A stretch of DNA of 64,000 nt, from the NCBI RefSeq assembly GCF_000801105.2, contig NC_079512.1, positions 23,701,848 through 23,765,847 of the forward strand, read 5' to 3'. Of the stretch, positions 11,798-24,484 are shown piece after piece. The position numbers were made by a program, and so were the translations under genes. Within the stretch, counting starts at the first letter, position 1. Each line of letters opens with the position of its first letter. The notes beneath the pieces are model-generated. The model was not told the DNA's origin. It made no database searches and was given only the letters and a program-made list of their open reading frames with translations. Source of the stretch: Raphanus sativus. Taxonomy: Eukaryota; Streptophyta; Magnoliopsida; Brassicales; Brassicaceae.

Positions 11798-12344
11798 AAG
11801 AAATATGGGCATGAGAGGAATTGCCTCGAAATAATTTTGGATCTTTCCGATTTGATTCAAGTTATTTCGTTAATTTAGGTTAAAATGTCAGAAAAATTCA
11901 AAAAACTTCAGAATTTTAGATAAAAATTCTGACAATTTTTTTATATTTCGGATAAAGAATATTATAGTAATTCAGTTTTTAGGTGTTTCAATTTATAGAT
12001 AGTATTTTAAAATTATTTGATTATTATTATTTTACAACAAATTATTTGATTATTTTAAAATTAAACATAGTTAATATTTATATATATATATAAACTATAT
12101 TATACTGTACAAATCTGGGTGTCATTAGGTTCTGATTCGTTTCATTTTTTTGTTCTAAAAATGTAATGTATAATTGCTAGGATTCAAAACCGAACTGAAT
12201 CTTGCTTCCGGAACAATGTACACAGGCCAAGACTTGATCAACAAAAGTTCATAACTTACATGTATACCCCAAAGCTTCTCTAACCAAAAAACCAGTGATC
12301 TTACATTAAAGAACTAACAAAAGATCCTTACAAAAGGATTAACA
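11798..12344. other. AT-rich intergenic and PSKR2 3' flank
   Basis: No gene is seen. There is a (TA)n run near 12080. The last 100 bases are the downstream flank of the minus-strand PSKR2 gene and could hold its 3' UTR. Confidence 0.4.
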
Positions 12345-15320
12345 CTACTGTTTAACAGACTCTACTGGGACATCTTCAAGCCAAGCAACAACCTCTTCAA
12401 TCAACGGTCTCCTTCTAGGGTCATGATCAATGCATCTGCACGCAATCTCCAACATCTCCAAAACCTCTTTCTCATCCACATCATCTTCCCGTATCGCCTC
12501 ATCAATAAGCTCAGCTTCACGCTTCTCAGCCTTCATCTGAAACACCCTAGACACAAGATCTCTACAGCTCTTCCCTTTACACACTTCCACCGGTCTCCTA
12601 CCCGTAACAAGCTCCAAAAGCACCACACCGAAACTATAAACATCTCCTCTACACGTGGCTATCAAAGACTGGCTATACTCCGGAGGAATGTACCCCAACG
12701 TCCCCACCAAATCAGTCGTCACGTGAGTATCGTACGGCCTAAGCAACCTGGCTAACCCGAAATCCGCGAGATGAGCTTCGAAGCTCTCGTCCAACAGAAT
12801 GTTAGACGACTTCACGTCCCTGTGGATAACGTTAGGCTCACAGTCTTTATGCAAGTAAGCAAGCCCACGCGCCGCTCCTTTAGCTATCTTCAACCTCACG
12901 TCCCATTTAAGAGAGGTGTTCGCATCGACACGCTCGTGCAGCCAATAGTCCAAGCTCCCGTTCTCCATAAACGAGTAGATAAGCAGCCGATCGTTCCCGT
13001 GCTTGCAGTATCCCTGAAGAGAGACGAGGTTCACGTGCTCCGCACGTGACAGCGCTTCCACTTCTGCTTGGAACTCACGTTCCATCTGCCCGCAGTCACC
13101 CGAAAGCCTCTTGACCGCCGCTTTAGAGCCGTCGGGTAGATTGGCCTTGTAGACGAGACCGAACCCGCCGCATCCTATGATGTTTGCTTGGCTGAAACCG
13201 TTCGTGGACTTGAGCAGATCCGCCACGCTCAGGTCTTTGCATCCACAGCTATGGAAGAGAACTATCTTTGACGACGACATGGGAGGAGCTTTATGAAGAA
13301 CCTCGCTGTTGATGACTTCCTCATCAAAAACATTGACTCTATCATCATCATCAGCAGCATCTTTTCTCGAGAGTCTTAGTAGAATAACCGAGAGAAGAAG
13401 CGTGATCCCCACGGCAAGACTTATTGTAAGCACAACAATGCTGCTTCTCCCAAACTTTCCATTACTACCACTACGTGAAGCGCCTTTATGTGTCAACACG
13501 TTACTACTCATGAGAACATCGCAGGGAGAGTCAATGGCGCGACAGAGTCCCAAGTTTCCTTCGAAGCTGGAGTGAGGGAAGCTGTAGAACTGACCACCCG
13601 ATGGAATAGCGCCCGTGAGACGGTTATAAGCGACGCTGAACCTCGACAAGAAAGTGAGGCTCTGAAAGGAGAGAGGGATGGAACCGTTGAGGTGATTGTA
13701 AGAGAGATCAAGAAGCTCCAAGTTGTCGAGACCTGAGATGGAGTTAGGTATCTCCCCGGTGAAGTTGTTCCTGCTCAGATCCAGCATGTGAAGCTCTTTC
13801 AACCGTCCTATCTCTGACAAGATCGTCCCGTTGAGTCTGTTGTTGTTCAAGTAGATGGAAGGAGGGAATCTCGAGACTTGGTTGTAAGGAAGACCGTGAG
13901 AGCTCTTGTTCCTCTTCACGTAGAGAGGTATCCCTGAAGAGTCTATCATCTGAGAGGAGTCTGTACAGTTTAGATGGATCAGGCTCTTGAGCTCGGTCAA
14001 GGCCACAGGGATGTGTCCTGTTAACGTGTTGTTTGAGAAGTCTATGTAGAAGAGACTCTCCATCTGACCGATCCAGCTAGGGATGGTTCCGTAGAAGCGG
14101 TTCCAAGAGAGATCAAGAACTTGCAGCTTCTTGCAGCTCAGCAGCCAGCTGGGAATGCGACCTCTGAGACCGCAGTTTCCGAGGGCTAAGATGGCGAGGT
14201 TGTCGAATCCGGTGACGTCTCTCGGCACTTCCTCTCGCATGAAGTTCTTAGAGAGGATGAGAGTTGAGAGGTTCCTGCAATGCTGCAGCACGTTCATGGC
14301 CTCTGATAAATCCACGAAGCTGTTGTTGGATAAGGACAGGAACAGAAGAGACTTCATGTTCTTGAACGTGGTGGGGATCTTTCCGGTGAACTCGTTTTTC
14401 GCCAAGCTCAAGATCTTCATGTCTGAGCAATAACCGAGAGAGTCAGGGAGATGTCCGGAGAAATGATTGCTTGCGAGATCAAGAACGGCTAGGTCTTGAA
14501 ACAGAGTGAAGTTGAGATCAACAGGACCGGTTAGCGAGTTGTTCCTGAGATCAAGAACCTTGAGTTTGGTACAGTGAGATAAGCTTGGAGGAAACTCTCC
14601 TGAGAACTTGTTGGAGCTTATGTCTATGTGTTCGAGTTCAGTGAGGTTACCAAAGACATCTGGTATCTCACCAGAGAACCGGTTCTCGGATATCAAGAGA
14701 GACTTGAGAGCAGTGAGGCTGCTCAGCTTCTCGCTTAACTCTCCTGATAAGTAGTTTCCAGAGACTGAGACCTGAGTAGAGTTACTGCAGCTGTACAGTC
14801 CATCGAGACTCCCAACGAGACGGTTCATCGATAAATCAAGAACCTCACCGCATAGCTGAGGATGAATCTCACCTTCCAACAAGTTGTTGCTTACGTTAAG
14901 CATCACAAGACGAGGGAACGCTCCGAGTTTGGATAGGTTCCCGGTTAGTGAATTATGGCTCAGGTCAAGAGCTTGAAGCTGATGCAGCTTGGAGATCTCT
15001 GAGGGCAATTCGCCTTTGAGGTGGTTATGAGAGAGATCGAGTAGTCTCAGCTCACTCAACTCGCCTAGAGAGCTTGAGACCACACCTTCTAAACCCTTTT
15101 CAGACAGAACCAGCTTTGTGACTCGACCAGAAGCATCGCAATTGACACCACTCCACTCGCAACAAGTTGAATGGTTGAACCAAGATTCGGTGACGGACCT
15201 GTTCTTCAACGCTCCTGCGAACTCTCTGAGGGAAGATAAGTCGGTGGGATGACATGTGAGCGTAGGTTGGCTCAGGGTTGAACCAAGAAAGAAGAACATC
15301 ACTAGGAGAATGATCACCAT
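12345..15320 (-). CDS. PSKR2: Phytosulfokine receptor 2 (LRR receptor kinase); counterpart of At5g53890
   Basis: A single-exon, 991-residue receptor kinase. It has a signal peptide (about 1-18), an N-terminal CCEW cysteine cap near 53-56, and leucine-rich repeats to about 600. These are interrupted by an island (about 451-490, with [20 protein letters not shown]), the phytosulfokine-binding element in this family. One membrane helix spans about 627-648. The kinase runs from about 714 with GCGGFG glycine loop, VK lysine about 737, HRDVKSSN (Asp about 835) and DFGLAR (Asp about 853); all catalytic motifs are intact. It perceives the sulfated peptide PSK at the plasma membrane and promotes growth and damps immunity. 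Arabidopsis PSKR2 is, as I recall it, about 1036 residues; here two blocks are absent near residues 124-132 and 176-188, each about one LRR long. The pure LRR-family alternative PSY1R fits less well. Confidence 0.95.
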   Translation of the reverse strand: MVIILLVMFFFLGSTLSQPTLTCHPTDLSSLREFAGALKNRSVTESWFNHSTCCEWSGVNCDASGRVTKLVLSEKGLEGVVSSSLGELSELRLLDLSHNHLKGELPSEISKLHQLQALDLSHNSLTGNLSKLGAFPRLVMLNVSNNLLEGEIHPQLCGEVLDLSMNRLVGSLDGLYSCSNSTQVSVSGNYLSGELSEKLSSLTALKSLLISENRFSGEIPDVFGNLTELEHIDISSNKFSGEFPPSLSHCTKLKVLDLRNNSLTGPVDLNFTLFQDLAVLDLASNHFSGHLPDSLGYCSDMKILSLAKNEFTGKIPTTFKNMKSLLFLSLSNNSFVDLSEAMNVLQHCRNLSTLILSKNFMREEVPRDVTGFDNLAILALGNCGLRGRIPSWLLSCKKLQVLDLSWNRFYGTIPSWIGQMESLFYIDFSNNTLTGHIPVALTELKSLIHLNCTDSSQMIDSSGIPLYVKRNKSSHGLPYNQVSRFPPSIYLNNNRLNGTILSEIGRLKELHMLDLSRNNFTGEIPNSISGLDNLELLDLSYNHLNGSIPLSFQSLTFLSRFSVAYNRLTGAIPSGGQFYSFPHSSFEGNLGLCRAIDSPCDVLMSSNVLTHKGASRSGSNGKFGRSSIVVLTISLAVGITLLLSVILLRLSRKDAADDDDRVNVFDEEVINSEVLHKAPPMSSSKIVLFHSCGCKDLSVADLLKSTNGFSQANIIGCGGFGLVYKANLPDGSKAAVKRLSGDCGQMEREFQAEVEALSRAEHVNLVSLQGYCKHGNDRLLIYSFMENGSLDYWLHERVDANTSLKWDVRLKIAKGAARGLAYLHKDCEPNVIHRDVKSSNILLDESFEAHLADFGLARLLRPYDTHVTTDLVGTLGYIPPEYSQSLIATCRGDVYSFGVVLLELVTGRRPVEVCKGKSCRDLVSRVFQMKAEKREAELIDEAIREDDVDEKEVLEMLEIACRCIDHDPRRRPLIEEVVAWLEDVPVESVKQ

Positions 15321-16100
15321 GACTTAACTAACACACAGACAAGAGTCTTCTCGTTTTTTGCTTTACTTAAGGGCTCATGAAGAAGAAGACTCACAGAGTC
15401 ACATGCTCATGTCCCAAAAAGAGTAGAGCTTTGCACAACTTGTGATTGAAGCAACATTGTGATGAAAGCGAATTGAGAAGAGCAAAACGTATCTTCCTGA
15501 AACCGAATCCCAAGAAAAAAAAAAGAGTATTATGAAATCAAAGCAGAAGAGGAAGAAGAAACTAAACAGACAAGACTTGTAACTAAGACTGCTCACATCC
15601 CAAGTCTTATCCAAAGACTTGTAACTTAAGCAAAGTAATACTAAATTTTAAAACTTAAAATAATCAGTCAAAAGAGTAAAGTAATAATACCGTTAAGCAA
15701 TTTTGGCCAACAAAAACCCTAAATTGCAGAGCTTTCCAAGGTAAAGCTAAGACCTTTCGAGTTCACAACCGCCACTGAGACATTGAATGATCTTTTTCTT
15801 CTCTCTCAGGGAAACAATGATGATGCCAAACACTTTTTGTTTGGAGGGTTTATAGAGTGTATAGTCTGCAAGTGCAGGTCTTTTTCGTGGTGAGACAAGA
15901 ACAGTCTAGAAAGTGAAACAGAGAGAAGAGCAGTTGAGGTTTAAAAGTTTGTCAATGTTTTTAATTTCAAAATTGATTGGAGAAGACAATAGAAAGAAGA
16001 TGTTTTTGAGAAGAAAAGGAGAGGAGAGTTGGTTTCGTTTTCTCAAGAACAGTGAGAGTTGCTAATTAGCTTTTGTCCGTGACAGGTCTTGTCTCCAAAG
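15321..16100. promoter_or_regulatory. PSKR2 upstream region
   Basis: This lies directly upstream of the minus-strand PSKR2 ATG (15320). Its proximal part is GA/CT-rich on both strands (15360-15560 and 15890-16040), as in plant promoters and 5' leaders. No other gene is seen, and no single element can be called with confidence. Confidence 0.35.
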
Positions 16101-17590
16101 TCTTGTGTGCACTTCTCCTTAACTTTTTATTTATTTTTTTTCTTTTTACAAATTATAATTGTCAATTAAAATTTTACTATTTAATTTCTGTGGACAAAAT
16201 TCTGCACAACTATTTATTACATACAGCTCACAAGTTTATTTATATTCTCTAAATAATAAACCCTCATACAGTTTAGCTGTAATTTTTTTTTCTTTGAATA
16301 TTTTACTTTGGAGATAAGAGAAAATGTTATTTTAATTTACCTCCGTTGAGGTAAAAAAAAAAACATAAGTTTCTCGAAACTATCATAAGCATATGCAGAC
16401 AAAATGTTGTCGTTTTGTTACAGATCTATATTTTTGGACAAATTAGTGGGAAACAAACTAAATTTTTAGTTGGAACAAAGTCAACAAAAGTATGTAGTTA
16501 GGTAAATACTTTTCTTACCGCCTTTCGTTTTCTTATATAGTTTGTCGCATTAAGGAAAATAATGGAAGAAAAAGACTAAGGTATCGTTCCGAATTAATCC
16601 GATTATCTAATGATGAAGCTAATAACTCATATTGTCAATACGTTGCCCCAAAAATCAAATACCAAAATGATTTTTCTCTAAAAAGTAAAAATTTAAGTAT
16701 CGTTATCCATAATAACATAAAAAGATTCATAAGTGTAGAACCTCTAGTCATAAAAAAATATCTAAACAAATTTTAACCAGGAAAAATGTAGCAAGTGTTT
16801 CAATATATAGTAATCGAACCTCCCGTGAAAATCGTGACGCATCATGGCTATTTACGGTGCACGTGGCCCGGAGAGAGTGACCTTCCTTAGAACCTTGTGG
16901 GTTCACCGGTTCGGTTTGGACTTTCAGCCGGACGTCACGGGTTCGATGCCGTGAAAGAGGTGGAACCGTTGAGATTCTTAGAAAAGGCCAGATGCACGCG
17001 TCCCCATGTGACTTGCACATTTTTGCATTAATGATATGTTTTCTGGCCTTTTTATTTTAAAATAACTCTGTTTTTTCCTTAAAATCTTTCTCTATTGACA
17101 ACCTACAAAAAATAGTTCTAAAATAACGATAAATAAATTGTTATGGTCTCGAAAAAGTACCTTGTGAATACATAATGGGGAAAATTCATATACAAAAGGT
17201 CCTTGATTGATGATGTGCCCACTAACTCTGTTATGCTTTTTGTGTTTAATTACATGATATTTTAAAGATAAAGTTTTAAATTTTGATAGAACCATGCAGT
17301 GCAAAGTGATAATAGTATGAATATATATGAATAATAATATATAAATATATATATATATATATGAATATATAATGAGAAAACTGGAAAGAGACTCTTTATT
17401 GTAATTATATATATGTAGAAGACTTGAAGTAATTAACCAATAGTTACGAGTAAGTTATGAACTTGGTACTTTGACAAAAATAAAGTTATGAACTTGGTAC
17501 TGATAATTAATTATGATGAATAGTTTTTGTGGGTCTAGTGATACAACCGATTTTTCTTCTACAGCATTACATATATAAAGTAGAGTAATA
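16101..17590. other. Intergenic stretch with a GC-rich island
   Basis: AT-rich except for 16810-17030, which is GC-rich and contains CACGGGTTCGATGCCGTG (about 16937-16954). That resembles a tRNA T-arm or SINE B-box, but no matching A-box or acceptor stem is visible. A (TA)n tract lies at about 17340-17365. No gene is supported. Confidence 0.4.
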
Positions 17591-17790
17591 CTCTCAAATA
17601 GCACTAAATAATATCTAAAAATAGCTGACAAAATTTGTTTCTTTCAAAATAGCATATATTAAAAGGTTTTTTTAAATATATAATATTTTAAGTTTTTGAT
17701 TTAGTGTTAAATGAGTACTACTATTTTGAAGAATTTTTCTTTTGAATGCTATTTTTATGGTAAATTTTAAAGGTGTACTATTTAAGAGAT
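17591..17790. mobile_element. Short TIR element (MITE)
   Basis: The left end CTCTCAAATAGCAC is the near inverse of the right end GTACTATTTAAGAG. The roughly 200-bp interior is AT-rich and non-coding. The target duplication is unclear, so the superfamily is open. Confidence 0.45.
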
Positions 17791-18107
17791 TTATCCTATG
17801 GAGCGTTCATTTTATATCTATATAATATTAATGTGAATTTAATTAATGTTTGGGAGAATCGAGAGTGGAGTGATGTCTTTCGATAATGAATTGTATAGTC
17901 AACTACTCACATACCGCAAATCACGTGAAGTTCTCGAACCGTACACCTATCGGCCTCCTACTTTCTTTGTTTTTCAAGTCTTCTCTACGATCGTACCTCG
18001 AATCTATCGCACTTCACCTCAGTTACTATTTTTTCATTGGTGTATGTTTAGTTTCGGTCACCCTTCTTTGTCATTCTGTTCATATTATTGAGTTATTTTT
18101 ATTGTAG

Positions 18108-20470
18108 GACACTTTTAAGTTTTTTATTATACTTTAGGGCAGTTGTTGCTCGTAAGATAGTTTATTAAAATCACAAGCTAACTATTTCCTAACTATGTGC
18201 ATTCTTTAAACTAAATGGGTCTTACAATTTTTAATTTTATTTTTCTTATCTTTCTCTTTTTCTTTCTCTTTCTCTTTCTTTTTCTCTGTAACACAAACGT
18301 TTTCTTTTCTCACAATTCATCTCTCTTGTGCTCGTGGTTGTGATGTTTGAATTCCGCGGTGGTGGCCGTGTTTCAATTCATCTCTCTTGTGCTAATTCAT
18401 CTCTCTTGTTCTCTTCAACTCATCTCCTTTGACCAAAAAAAACTCACTATTTTTGAAATCTGAATTTGAAAACCATTTTCTAAATGATAACACTACGATC
18501 TTGAAGTGTATGTAACCTATAATTAAAATGTAAAAAAATGAAAGATTATGTGAAAGAAATCAATGGCGGCTGCAAAATTGTTGCAGAAAACCCTAAAAAT
18601 CTAAGGAAGACGAAGACATATTTACTAAAATACCACTGCTTTAAAAATTGAAAAAAACATGTACACATCCATGAGTCGTACACATGGATAATAATATGTA
18701 TGTACACTATTATATTAGTAATTTGTAAGCACATCTAAAGGTGTTTGTGTGTTTAACATATACTTAAAAAAGAAATTTACATGTACACATATGTTTTTGA
18801 CATCGACAAAGGCTAACATGTGGACATTCTCTTTGAATGATCATGTGGACATTCACTGTGTACATATGTACATACCTAATATTGTACATGTGTACGCTAT
18901 TTGTTTTTTTGTAAAAATAGACATGTGTATTTTTATTTCTTATGGTGAAAAATCAAAGAAATTTGTACATTTGCTTTGCATTTACACATATGTTTGAGAT
19001 ACATGTTAGATGTCATGCATGTTGTAAAGTTGTGTATATGTTTGAGATATATTATTTTCGGATATTTACATGTACACATATGTTTGAGTGTTATTTTTTT
19101 GTTAGTTCAATATGTACATTGACATAAGTGTTATCTCTGTTGTGACATCACTCTTAATCATGCTTCAAACTGTTAAAACACATGAATATGCAAAAAATTA
19201 TCAACATGTACACATGATATATTATCCACATGTATGTGATGAATTATATCAATGTGTACATCATTGTGATCGATATGAAGTTAATGTACATATGTACATT
19301 GTGAAGCATGTACTTTTTGACCATGAGCTGTCAAAGCAACTACACATATCTTCAAACATATATATACATTAGGATCTGAAATATAATTCTTTTTAGAGTT
19401 TTTTTACATTTTCATAGCCACTGAAAGATTTTTAAAACATGTTCTCTTTGAATGATCCATGTGGACATTCACAGTGTACATATGTACATAATCTCATATT
19501 GTACACATGTATACGCTATTTGTTTTTTTTTGTAAAAATAGACAACTGATTTCTCATCTTATCTGTAGGATCCACTGATTTTTCATCTTATTTTTTTCTC
19601 AGATTTTGTTTTTTTAGTCTAGTGGTTTTATAAAATAAACACAATTCTTTAATAACTTTTGTGGTGCCTCATATCTTCTACGTACATGTGTACACATTAC
19701 TGAGTGTGCACAAAATATTGGTTCAACTTTTTTACATATATTGGTTCATTTTCTAGAAAATGAACCAATATGTGTACAACTTTTTTACATATATTGGTTT
19801 ATTTTCTATGTACATTTGTACACGTTACTGAGTGTACACAAAATAACATGTCCATTTATTTTAAACATCTAATTTGTTCAAATTCCTACATGTGTACACG
19901 TCACAAAGTGTACACACATGTCGTTTGTTGTTCTTGCTCAAAAACAAAAATTGGTCTTATGTACGTGGACAATATCATACAAGTGAATCATTGTACATGA
20001 TAGTAAAATTTGTGTACACATGGACATCATATTGTTGTACACATTAGTAAGCAACCACCGGTCTACTTTATGTGTACAACTTATTCACATATATTGGTTC
20101 ATTTTGAATGTACACGTGTATATGTCAAATAGCGTACACAAAATAACATGTGTACATTAAATAAAGTGTACACCAACATCGGAGATGCACCTTCACAGAT
20201 CTCAAAAGATAGATCGAGTGATGGAGAAAACGATTTCATAAAAAATAGTTTAAGAAAAAAAAATTAAGAATCAGATTTGAATTTTCTAATCATCTAAACA
20301 AAAAAAATATATAAATGGCGATAAAAAAGAGAAGAAGTTGATTGGAAAAGAAAAAATTGATAAGAAAGAGAAAGTTGGGACCCACATTAGTTAGCTTATT
20401 TAGTTAGATTATAAGTAGAAAGTAGATTTGGTTTAGAAAAACTACCCTAGTAGAAGAAAGTGTCTTATAA
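18108..20470. mobile_element. Non-autonomous long-TIR element (MULE-like) with TGTACA-rich interior
   Basis: The left end (GGACACTTT from 18108, then TTAGGGCAGTT and AGTTAGC at about 18140-18190) is an imperfect inverse of the right end (TTAGTTAGC, CTACCCTAG, AAAGTGTC up to about 20466). Correspondence continues inward for perhaps 300 bases: CT-rich left flank against GA-rich right flank. The interior (18650-20175) is packed with TGTACA/GTGTACAC palindromes and holds internal direct repeats, for example CTTTGAATGATC...CATGTGGACATTCAC near 18830 and again near 19447. No transposase is encoded. Long imperfect TIRs suggest a Mutator-like parent. No clean target duplication was found. Confidence 0.5.
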
Positions 20471-21529
20471 TCCCCTATATATTAATCCTGGAACATTACA
20501 ACATGTTTTGTAGCCACGTGTCATCACTAGGATGATTCTCAGAAATCCTTAGAAAAATATGTTGGTCCATATAAATATATATTATACTTTTTATTAAACT
20601 AATTATCATATTAATTAGTAGTCTTAAATTATTTCCTTAAATAAAAGCTACATAAGTTTATTTCTTTAAATAAAAGCTACGAAATTACCTAATATGATTA
20701 ATGTATATATGATAATTAATGATTACAAATAAAAAATATTTGATAAAAAAATTGTATCCTCTACATTTTATTTTAATTAATATTATCAAAAAAATCACTT
20801 AAACATATTTAAAAAAATATTTTTCATATATGTTATATTTTAAATTTTTTAAAACGTCTATAAATTACCAAAAATTGTAAGATGTTATTAAGATGATATT
20901 TTTTAGAACGGAACCTGATCCGAAACGAAATATTTCGGATATCGAATATATCGAAACCAGATTTATATACTTAAATATATTAATTATTTTTAGAATTTAA
21001 TATCTAAAAGAATATACAATATATATAAAATGTTATTAAGTTGTCCAAAATACTTGAAAATATTTACAAATAGTTAAAAATACATGATCAAAATAGTTAA
21101 ATGATATTCAAAATACCAATACTTCAAATATCTATTGATTTCTTATCCGAATATTGAAACTAACCAAATTTTAAGTTAAGTTTAAGTATTTTAGCTTGCA
21201 TTATACACATTTATATGTTATAAATAATTTTTTATTTTTATATTTTGAGAAATTTAAAGTATATATGAATTTTACTTTTTAAAAATAAAATGAGTTATCT
21301 GAGTCCAAACCCAAACCGAACCCGTAGATCCGAACCGGATCGAACTCACAAAAAATCGAAACATAACTGAACCGAACCGAAACATAACTGAACCAAATGG
21401 TATCCGAATGTCCACCCCATATCAAATGTAAAAAAAAAATCTTGATAACAAGATGCATTCTAATTGTAATATTTCAATACAACATATTTTAAAAAACTCA
21501 CCCCGCGCATGGCGCGGATTATCATCTAG
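20471..21529 (+). mobile_element. Non-autonomous Helitron
   Basis: The 5' end TCCCCTATATATTAATCC follows an A at 20470. The 3' end is CTAG at 21526-21529 followed by T. A perfect 6-bp hairpin, CCGCGC-ATG-GCGCGG (21503-21517), sits 9 bases before the terminus, as Helitrons require. The interior is AT-rich, and near 20905-21420 there are degenerate CCGAAC/GGAACCGAA words. No Rep/helicase is encoded. It was inserted exactly at the right edge of the preceding long-TIR element. Confidence 0.85.
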
Positions 21530-21954
21530 TGTAATATTAAACTAGAAAACTGACTTCTAATGTAAATGTTTCCATATTATTTGCCTGGTGCACTTAACTA
21601 GTCAACCTGTACCTATTTTGCATAGCTATATAATCTGGTTTTGGCTAATATTATTACAAAGACTTCAGAGACATACACAGCTATAAACAGAATGCATGTA
21701 TCTCTAAAATCGTATAACTTGAGATTTATATTTTCCTGTCGTAGAAGAACACAAAGACCCGTATTCAGAAAGCAGAAAAGGATGCAAAGCTTGTCTCATC
21801 TTTTCAACGTGTCAATTAGATCCCATCTTGTGTCTCAATTGACTGTGTTCGGTGTTCCAAATTGAATAACTATTGAGAAACCAACATTATACAAACATTT
21901 TTGGAAAAGTAAGTACATTTGTCTTATTTCCTACCATTAACAAGTACTTCCTCT

Positions 21955-22189
21955 GTTTTATTTTATTTGTCGTATTCTAAACTTATGCATACATATTAAT
22001 AAAACATGTAATTTTATATATTTTTAAGATAAAAACACAATTACCTAAACACCTAACCATATTTTAACCAATAGAAAAATAGACAGAAAAATCTTATTAA
22101 TAAATTTTACATTGAAATTTGAAAACGACACTTATTTTGAAACAAAAATTTTTCTCTAGAACGAAAACTAATCTGAAACGGAGGGAGTA
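21955..22189. mobile_element. Stowaway-like MITE
   Basis: The element (21957-22187) begins CTTCCTCTGTTTTATTTT and ends AACGGAGGGAG, with TA at 21955-21956 and 22188-22189. These are typical degenerate Tc1/mariner MITE ends. The interior is non-coding. Confidence 0.65.
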
Positions 22190-22355
22190 TAAATATTGGG
22201 TTGGTATTACATTATCATCGTTTATATAAAAAAACTTTCTACCTTCTTAAACATAAATATTCTACATTCTTTTTCCGTTTTTTTGTTATATAGTAAAGAG
22301 ACTTTTAGGTATGTTCTACATTTGTTTCTTTGTCAGTAAAGAGACTTAGGTGATT

Positions 22356-22503
22356 AGGTCTGTAATCCCTGCCGGATCAGCTTTAATCTAGTGGCTAAGT
22401 GGCATCCAAGACACCAGGGTTCGATTCCACCTTCAAAGGTTTCTGGGTGTGAAATTTCCCCAAGTGGCAAAAAAAAAAAGAAAAAAAAAGGTCCGTAATC
22501 CCT
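22356..22503 (+). mobile_element. Short tRNA-derived SINE
   Basis: The duplication AGGTCTGTAATCCCT (22356-22370) recurs with one change at 22489-22503. The 118-bp element between has an A-box-like TCTAGTGGCTAAGTGGC, a B-box GGTTCGATTCC (about 22427-22437) and an A-rich tail. The acceptor stem and anticodon arm do not fold as a functional tRNA, so a SINE is the better call. Confidence 0.7.
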
Positions 22504-24170
22504 TCACAACCTCGGTCCTCGAACGTAGCATGTTAAATGTGCTCCCTCCTCAGCAGCGATACTCGAACACGAGATCTTAAGAGGTACTTCCTTTGGAAGG
22601 TTTCTAGTAACTCAGAAGAGCTACTAATGCGATAAATATTTATGTGAACTTGTGAAGTATGTTACACTGTTTACAACAAATAAATCTACCAGTAAACATG
22701 TAATAAGCTACCGCAGCATATGAAACCAAGATGACTCCATCCACAATGGTATATGTTTAGAAGTTTCTATAAGGAATCTTACATGGAAAAAGAAAATTTT
22801 ACTCTTTGTTAATTGACGGAATATAAATCCATAAACCTGAGAAAATACTGTAGAATTCAACTTCGTCATTATAGTTAACGATTTGAACCACTGAGATCAT
22901 TAGATGAAACTCCTGCTATAGCTGACATCTCCCTCTGAATAAGAAAACTTAAATCATAACAAAATCCTTGGATAAATAAATCTGAGGGTAGCCTGATCCT
23001 TTATCATGATACTAATGGGTTAATCCAGGATCGTGATGTATGAAACCATAAAGATACCATGATTCTTAGCACATACCCTAAGCCCAGCCCACATTGCTGT
23101 GCAATACAAAATTAGATATCAAATATCCAAAAACATCTAAACGGTGTATAAAATGCGATTTTGAGTATCATTATCATAAGGTAGTGCAATTGATTAATAA
23201 TTTACTAGATTTAGCAGAGAAATCCTTCGCAAGGTCCCACACAAAAAAATAAAATAAAAGAGGAGGGCGGCCATCCACTTGGTTTGAAAGAGACTGAAGT
23301 GGAATCCAACCATATGTCACAAAGATCCAAGATAATATATGAACTACTTTCTTCAAATTATAATAATGATCGTTACTGTTTTCTCCAACATTTCATAATC
23401 ATTCTTAAAGTAGTCATTATGCATGTGCATGAATATACGAAAAAGAACCGACTGTTTTCTCCACATGACATTGTCATTCCCTTACGTTTTCTTCCTTACA
23501 TCAAACGATAATCGAATTTTACGTTTCTGTATTATACAACATCGAGTGTAGAACGGGCCTTATAATCAAATGGTAAACATCAAGCGATAATCGAATTCCA
23601 TGTTTCTGTGTTATACAACATCGAGTGTAAAAGGAACCTTGTGGTCAACTGGTATTAGATGAACATGGGACGTAAACAAGTTCCAAAACTTTTATCGTCT
23701 TGTTATACGAAACTAAGTCACATTCCGTTTACTTAATTTGAATATAGATCCATTTTTTATGAACCATCTGAACACCACAGAAAAGAAGTCCATCCGCAAA
23801 CTTATAATTCTCTTAAATTCAATCAGATTCAAAAAAATCCATATGGTTGGCCACTTGTTCCTAAATATGATTTGCTCTACACCAAAACGGAGTTCAAAAA
23901 CTATAATATCAATGATCGTGCGTGTGAATAAGTGAGAAAGCTATTAAAGAGTTATTTGATTTAGTTGTCACTAAATTCTGAAAGAAACTGGCCACCTTCA
24001 GGACTCGGGACACTGTCACTCCAGCCGAGCTTAGGGGACATGATTGAAAATAAAAAGATAATTGGTTGGAGTGGGACCAAGGAAAGTATCATTATTAGAC
24101 GAGAAGAAAAGGACAAAATTGTTAGAGAAATGTCAAAAAAGCACAGTAACAAGTGACTAGAAAGGCCCAA
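22504..24170. other. Intergenic stretch with a two-copy tandem repeat
   Basis: At about 23497-23655 a unit of roughly 80 bases occurs twice. Both copies contain CGATAATCGAATT, a TTTCTGT.TTATACAACATCGAGTGTA stretch and a tail resembling TNAANTGGTA. No gene is supported elsewhere in the interval. The AT-rich ORFs at 23738-23935 and 23961-24170 look like chance. Confidence 0.45.
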
Positions 24171-24276
24171 TCAGTGCTCTACTTTCATTAAAGCTTTAGT
24201 TCTTAGGTAAGGAATGTAGAATGTGTGTGTGAGATTGTAAGATAGAGAGAAGGGGATAAGTGAGAGAGAGAGAAAA

Positions 24277-24471
24277 ATGAAGTTCTTGTTCCAGTGTCCA
24301 TGCTGCTCTTGCTTCTGCTTCATGAAACCAAAGCAGGGTAAACCAAAAGCTGTAGATTCAAAACCAAAGGAAGAGAAGAAAAAAGAGGAGAAGAAGCCTG
24401 AGAAGAAAGAAGAAAAGAAAGAAGAGAAGAAAGAAGAGAAGAAAGAAACCAAAGCAGAGAAGGCCGAGTGA
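24277..24471 (+). CDS. Small Cys-start, Lys/Glu-rich protein; counterpart of At5g53880
   Basis: A 64-residue protein. The first 20 residues, MKFLFQCPCCSCFCFMKPKQ, hold five cysteines. The rest is almost entirely Lys and Glu (KEEKK/KKEEK repeats), so it is highly charged and probably disordered. A cysteine cluster at the N-terminus could be S-acylated and anchor it to membrane, but that is inference. Function is unknown. The start is supported by the GA-rich leader just upstream (24240-24276). It sits between the PSKR2 and ENODL1 counterparts, as At5g53880 does in Arabidopsis, and this position is the best argument that it is real. An antisense Ser/Phe-rich ORF over the same bases is a shadow. 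Confidence 0.75.
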   Translation: MKFLFQCPCCSCFCFMKPKQGKPKAVDSKPKEEKKKEEKKPEKKEEKKEEKKEEKKETKAEKAE

Positions 24472-24484
24472 AAGCTCTACTCTC

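Noticed and set aside
12423..14433. Several plus-strand ORFs of 60-110 codons and minus-strand alternates
   Set aside because: All lie within the 991-codon PSKR2 reading frame and are antisense or out-of-frame shadows.
16930..16960. T-arm-like sequence suggesting a tRNA
   Set aside because: No D-arm, anticodon arm or acceptor stem could be built around it.
18650..20175. CRISPR-like or satellite array
   Set aside because: The repeated words are short palindromes at irregular spacing, without equal repeats and spacers, and this is a plant nuclear sequence.
22510..22620. Second SINE directly after the one at 22.4 kb
   Set aside because: TACTCGAACACGAGATC resembles a reversed B-box, but no A-box, tail or duplication is present.
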